Shown here: positions 13,312 to 14,381 of the stretch, piece after piece
Numbering within the stretch: position 1 is the stretch's first letter
How the letters are laid out: every line of letters starts with the position of its first letter
From: JANLTP01 sp031363055
GTDB taxonomy: Bacteria > Pseudomonadota > Gammaproteobacteria > Burkholderiales > Burkholderiaceae_E
Length of the DNA: 14,381 nt
Assembly (NCBI GenBank): GCA_031363055.1
Contig: JANLTP010000181.1
Location: 1-14,381, forward strand
Direction: 5' to 3'
Notes under the pieces: generated by a model
Told to the model about the DNA's origin: nothing
The model's input: only the letters and a program-made list of their open reading frames with translations
Databases searched by the model: none
Position numbers and translations under genes: made by a program

Positions 13312-14381
13312 CTACTCGGCGTTGCGAACGATTCGACCTTGCAAAGGCTGAACCGGTCGAGCATTGTTCGGAAATAATTGCGCGAACACGCGCAGTTGCT
13401 CGCGGCTCAAGGTGACCGGCTGCTTGAGCACCATCCAGAGCACGCCCTCGGTGCACGGCGGCGTCGTCAGTGAACCCATGAACTGATAGTAGCGGCGATC
13501 GACCGGCAACAGATCGTTGAGGTTGATCAGGTCGCTGGGCATTCGCACCTTGTCCTGCACGTCGAGCGGCATATGAGTCCAGACCTTCTGGATCAGCAGG
13601 TTCGCGGGTCCCGGATCCATCAGCACCGCAATGACTGCCAGCTTGCCCTCGGCGCTACGATGCACGAGGTGCATCACCATCGAGAACGATTTATTGTTGA
13701 CCCGTTCTTCTGCCGGGTGATGGGCGTGAAACTGCACGAGCTTGTAAGTCGCGCCACGCACCGTCAGCGTGTTCTCGCCGACCACATCGACCTGAATCGT
13801 ATGTCCGTTGTTGACGACCGTTCCGCCGCTGGCCTGGTAGTTGATTTGCAGCGCTTCAGCAGGGCCTTGCAAACTGGTCGTGTCTTCAATGTGAATCGGC
13901 GACTGTCGCTTGCCGCTGGCGCAAGTACCGAACTCAGGCTTCATCTGCGCCCAGGCTTGTGGCCCATGCGCGCCTTCATAGCCCCAGTGGGCGGCTGCGG
14001 CTGGACTCGCTGCGCCCTGGGGCATGGCACCGTAGGTGGCTACTACACCGGGCGCTGATGCGCCGTGTGTCGCGGCCCCTTGAGCCGTCACTCCGACCTG
14101 GGCAGCAGAATGTATTGGCCCGCCAGAGCCAGACATTTTTTCCGTCAGCGCGGCGGCTCGCGCCTTGATGTACTCGCGGCTGGCATTTTGATCAATCGCT
14201 TCTTCCGCAGGAGCATTACCCAAGACCTGTGCGGCCGCCAATCGGTCGTGCGGTTTGTCATGGTCCTTAGGCGCGGCGGCATGGCTGCGCGGCAACGAGC
14301 GATGATGCGTCGCTGAGGTATGCGCTTTGTCCTTGTTGCCATTGTTGTCCTTGTGTGCGCTGCCTGCAGCACCGATATCGA
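13312..14381 (-). CDS. Alpha-carbonic anhydrase with long His-rich N-terminal extension, partial (N-terminus outside window)
   Basis: The frame is open to the right edge, so the start is not visible; a TTG at 14295 is not a convincing start. The catalytic domain (from about AHWGYEG to the end) reversibly hydrates CO2. It keeps the zinc ligands in LVQFHAHHPAEE and VMHLVH, and the LTTPPCTEGVLW motif of the substrate pocket. Upstream are at least 130 residues that are not part of the usual enzyme. First comes a segment rich in His, Lys and Asp (HKDNNGNKDKAHTSATHH, then KDHDKPHDRL), then a charged helical stretch (SREYIKARAAALTEKM), then an Ala/Gly-rich linker. Bacterial alpha-type enzymes are normally periplasmic, so a signal peptide is expected beyond the edge. 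It is convergent with the Bug genes, 68 bases between stops. Confidence 0.92.
   Translation of the reverse strand, partial: DIGAAGSAHKDNNGNKDKAHTSATHHRSLPRSHAAAPKDHDKPHDRLAAAQVLGNAPAEEAIDQNASREYIKARAAALTEKMSGSGGPIHSAAQVGVTAQGAATHGASAPGVVATYGAMPQGAASPAAAAHWGYEGAHGPQAWAQMKPEFGTCASGKRQSPIHIEDTTSLQGPAEALQINYQASGGTVVNNGHTIQVDVVGENTLTVRGATYKLVQFHAHHPAEERVNNKSFSMVMHLVHRSAEGKLAVIAVLMDPGPANLLIQKVWTHMPLDVQDKVRMPSDLINLNDLLPVDRRYYQFMGSLTTPPCTEGVLWMVLKQPVTLSREQLRVFAQLFPNNARPVQPLQGRIVRNAE

Overview
The window looks like an accessory catabolic region of a GC-rich betaproteobacterium, probably of the order Burkholderiales. The pointers are two adjacent Bug/TctC-type periplasmic solute receptors (hugely expanded in that order), a Rieske dioxygenase operon under an IclR regulator, and VapBC/FitAB-type toxin-antitoxin pairs. 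No tRNA, rRNA, CRISPR array or intact insertion sequence was seen.

Layout. At the left edge, on the minus strand, is the 5' part of a fumarylacetoacetate-hydrolase-family gene that carries an export/lipoprotein signal. A 416-base gap without a convincing gene follows, then a minus-strand TetR regulator. Diverging from it is a carotenoid-cleavage-oxygenase-family gene. Convergent with that gene is a five-gene minus-strand operon. In transcription order (8653 down to 3300) it encodes the Rieske dioxygenase alpha subunit, a short-chain dehydrogenase, the dioxygenase beta subunit, a class A flavoprotein monooxygenase and a class II aldolase/adducin-family protein. Most of these genes overlap or are close together. 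An IclR regulator is transcribed divergently from the operon. The 144-base gap between them holds a good sigma-70 promoter and seven exact GTCC/GGAC half-sites in two similar triads.

Downstream of iclR come an AbrB-type antitoxin with a PIN toxin, a short scar, a FitA/FitB-type pair, and two tandem Bug receptor genes. The scar holds the 3' end of a second, diverged iclR and, on the other strand, what looks like the 3' end of a second dehydrogenase. At the right edge, on the minus strand, is an alpha-carbonic anhydrase with a long His-rich N-terminal extension; its 5' end is outside the window.

How the genes may work together (inference): the dioxygenase and dehydrogenase would turn an aromatic acid into a catechol-type product. 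The aldolase-fold protein (perhaps a decarboxylase, as in some phthalate and cumate pathways) and the flavin hydroxylase would prepare the ring for cleavage. The FAH-family hydrolase could split an acylpyruvate product, and the Bug receptors could capture a carboxylate. A ferredoxin, a reductase and a classical ring-cleavage dioxygenase are missing from the window, so the route is incomplete here and the substrate is unknown. Other notable features are the short in-frame tandem repeats in both convergent enzyme genes and the operator-like arrays at all three intergenic control regions.
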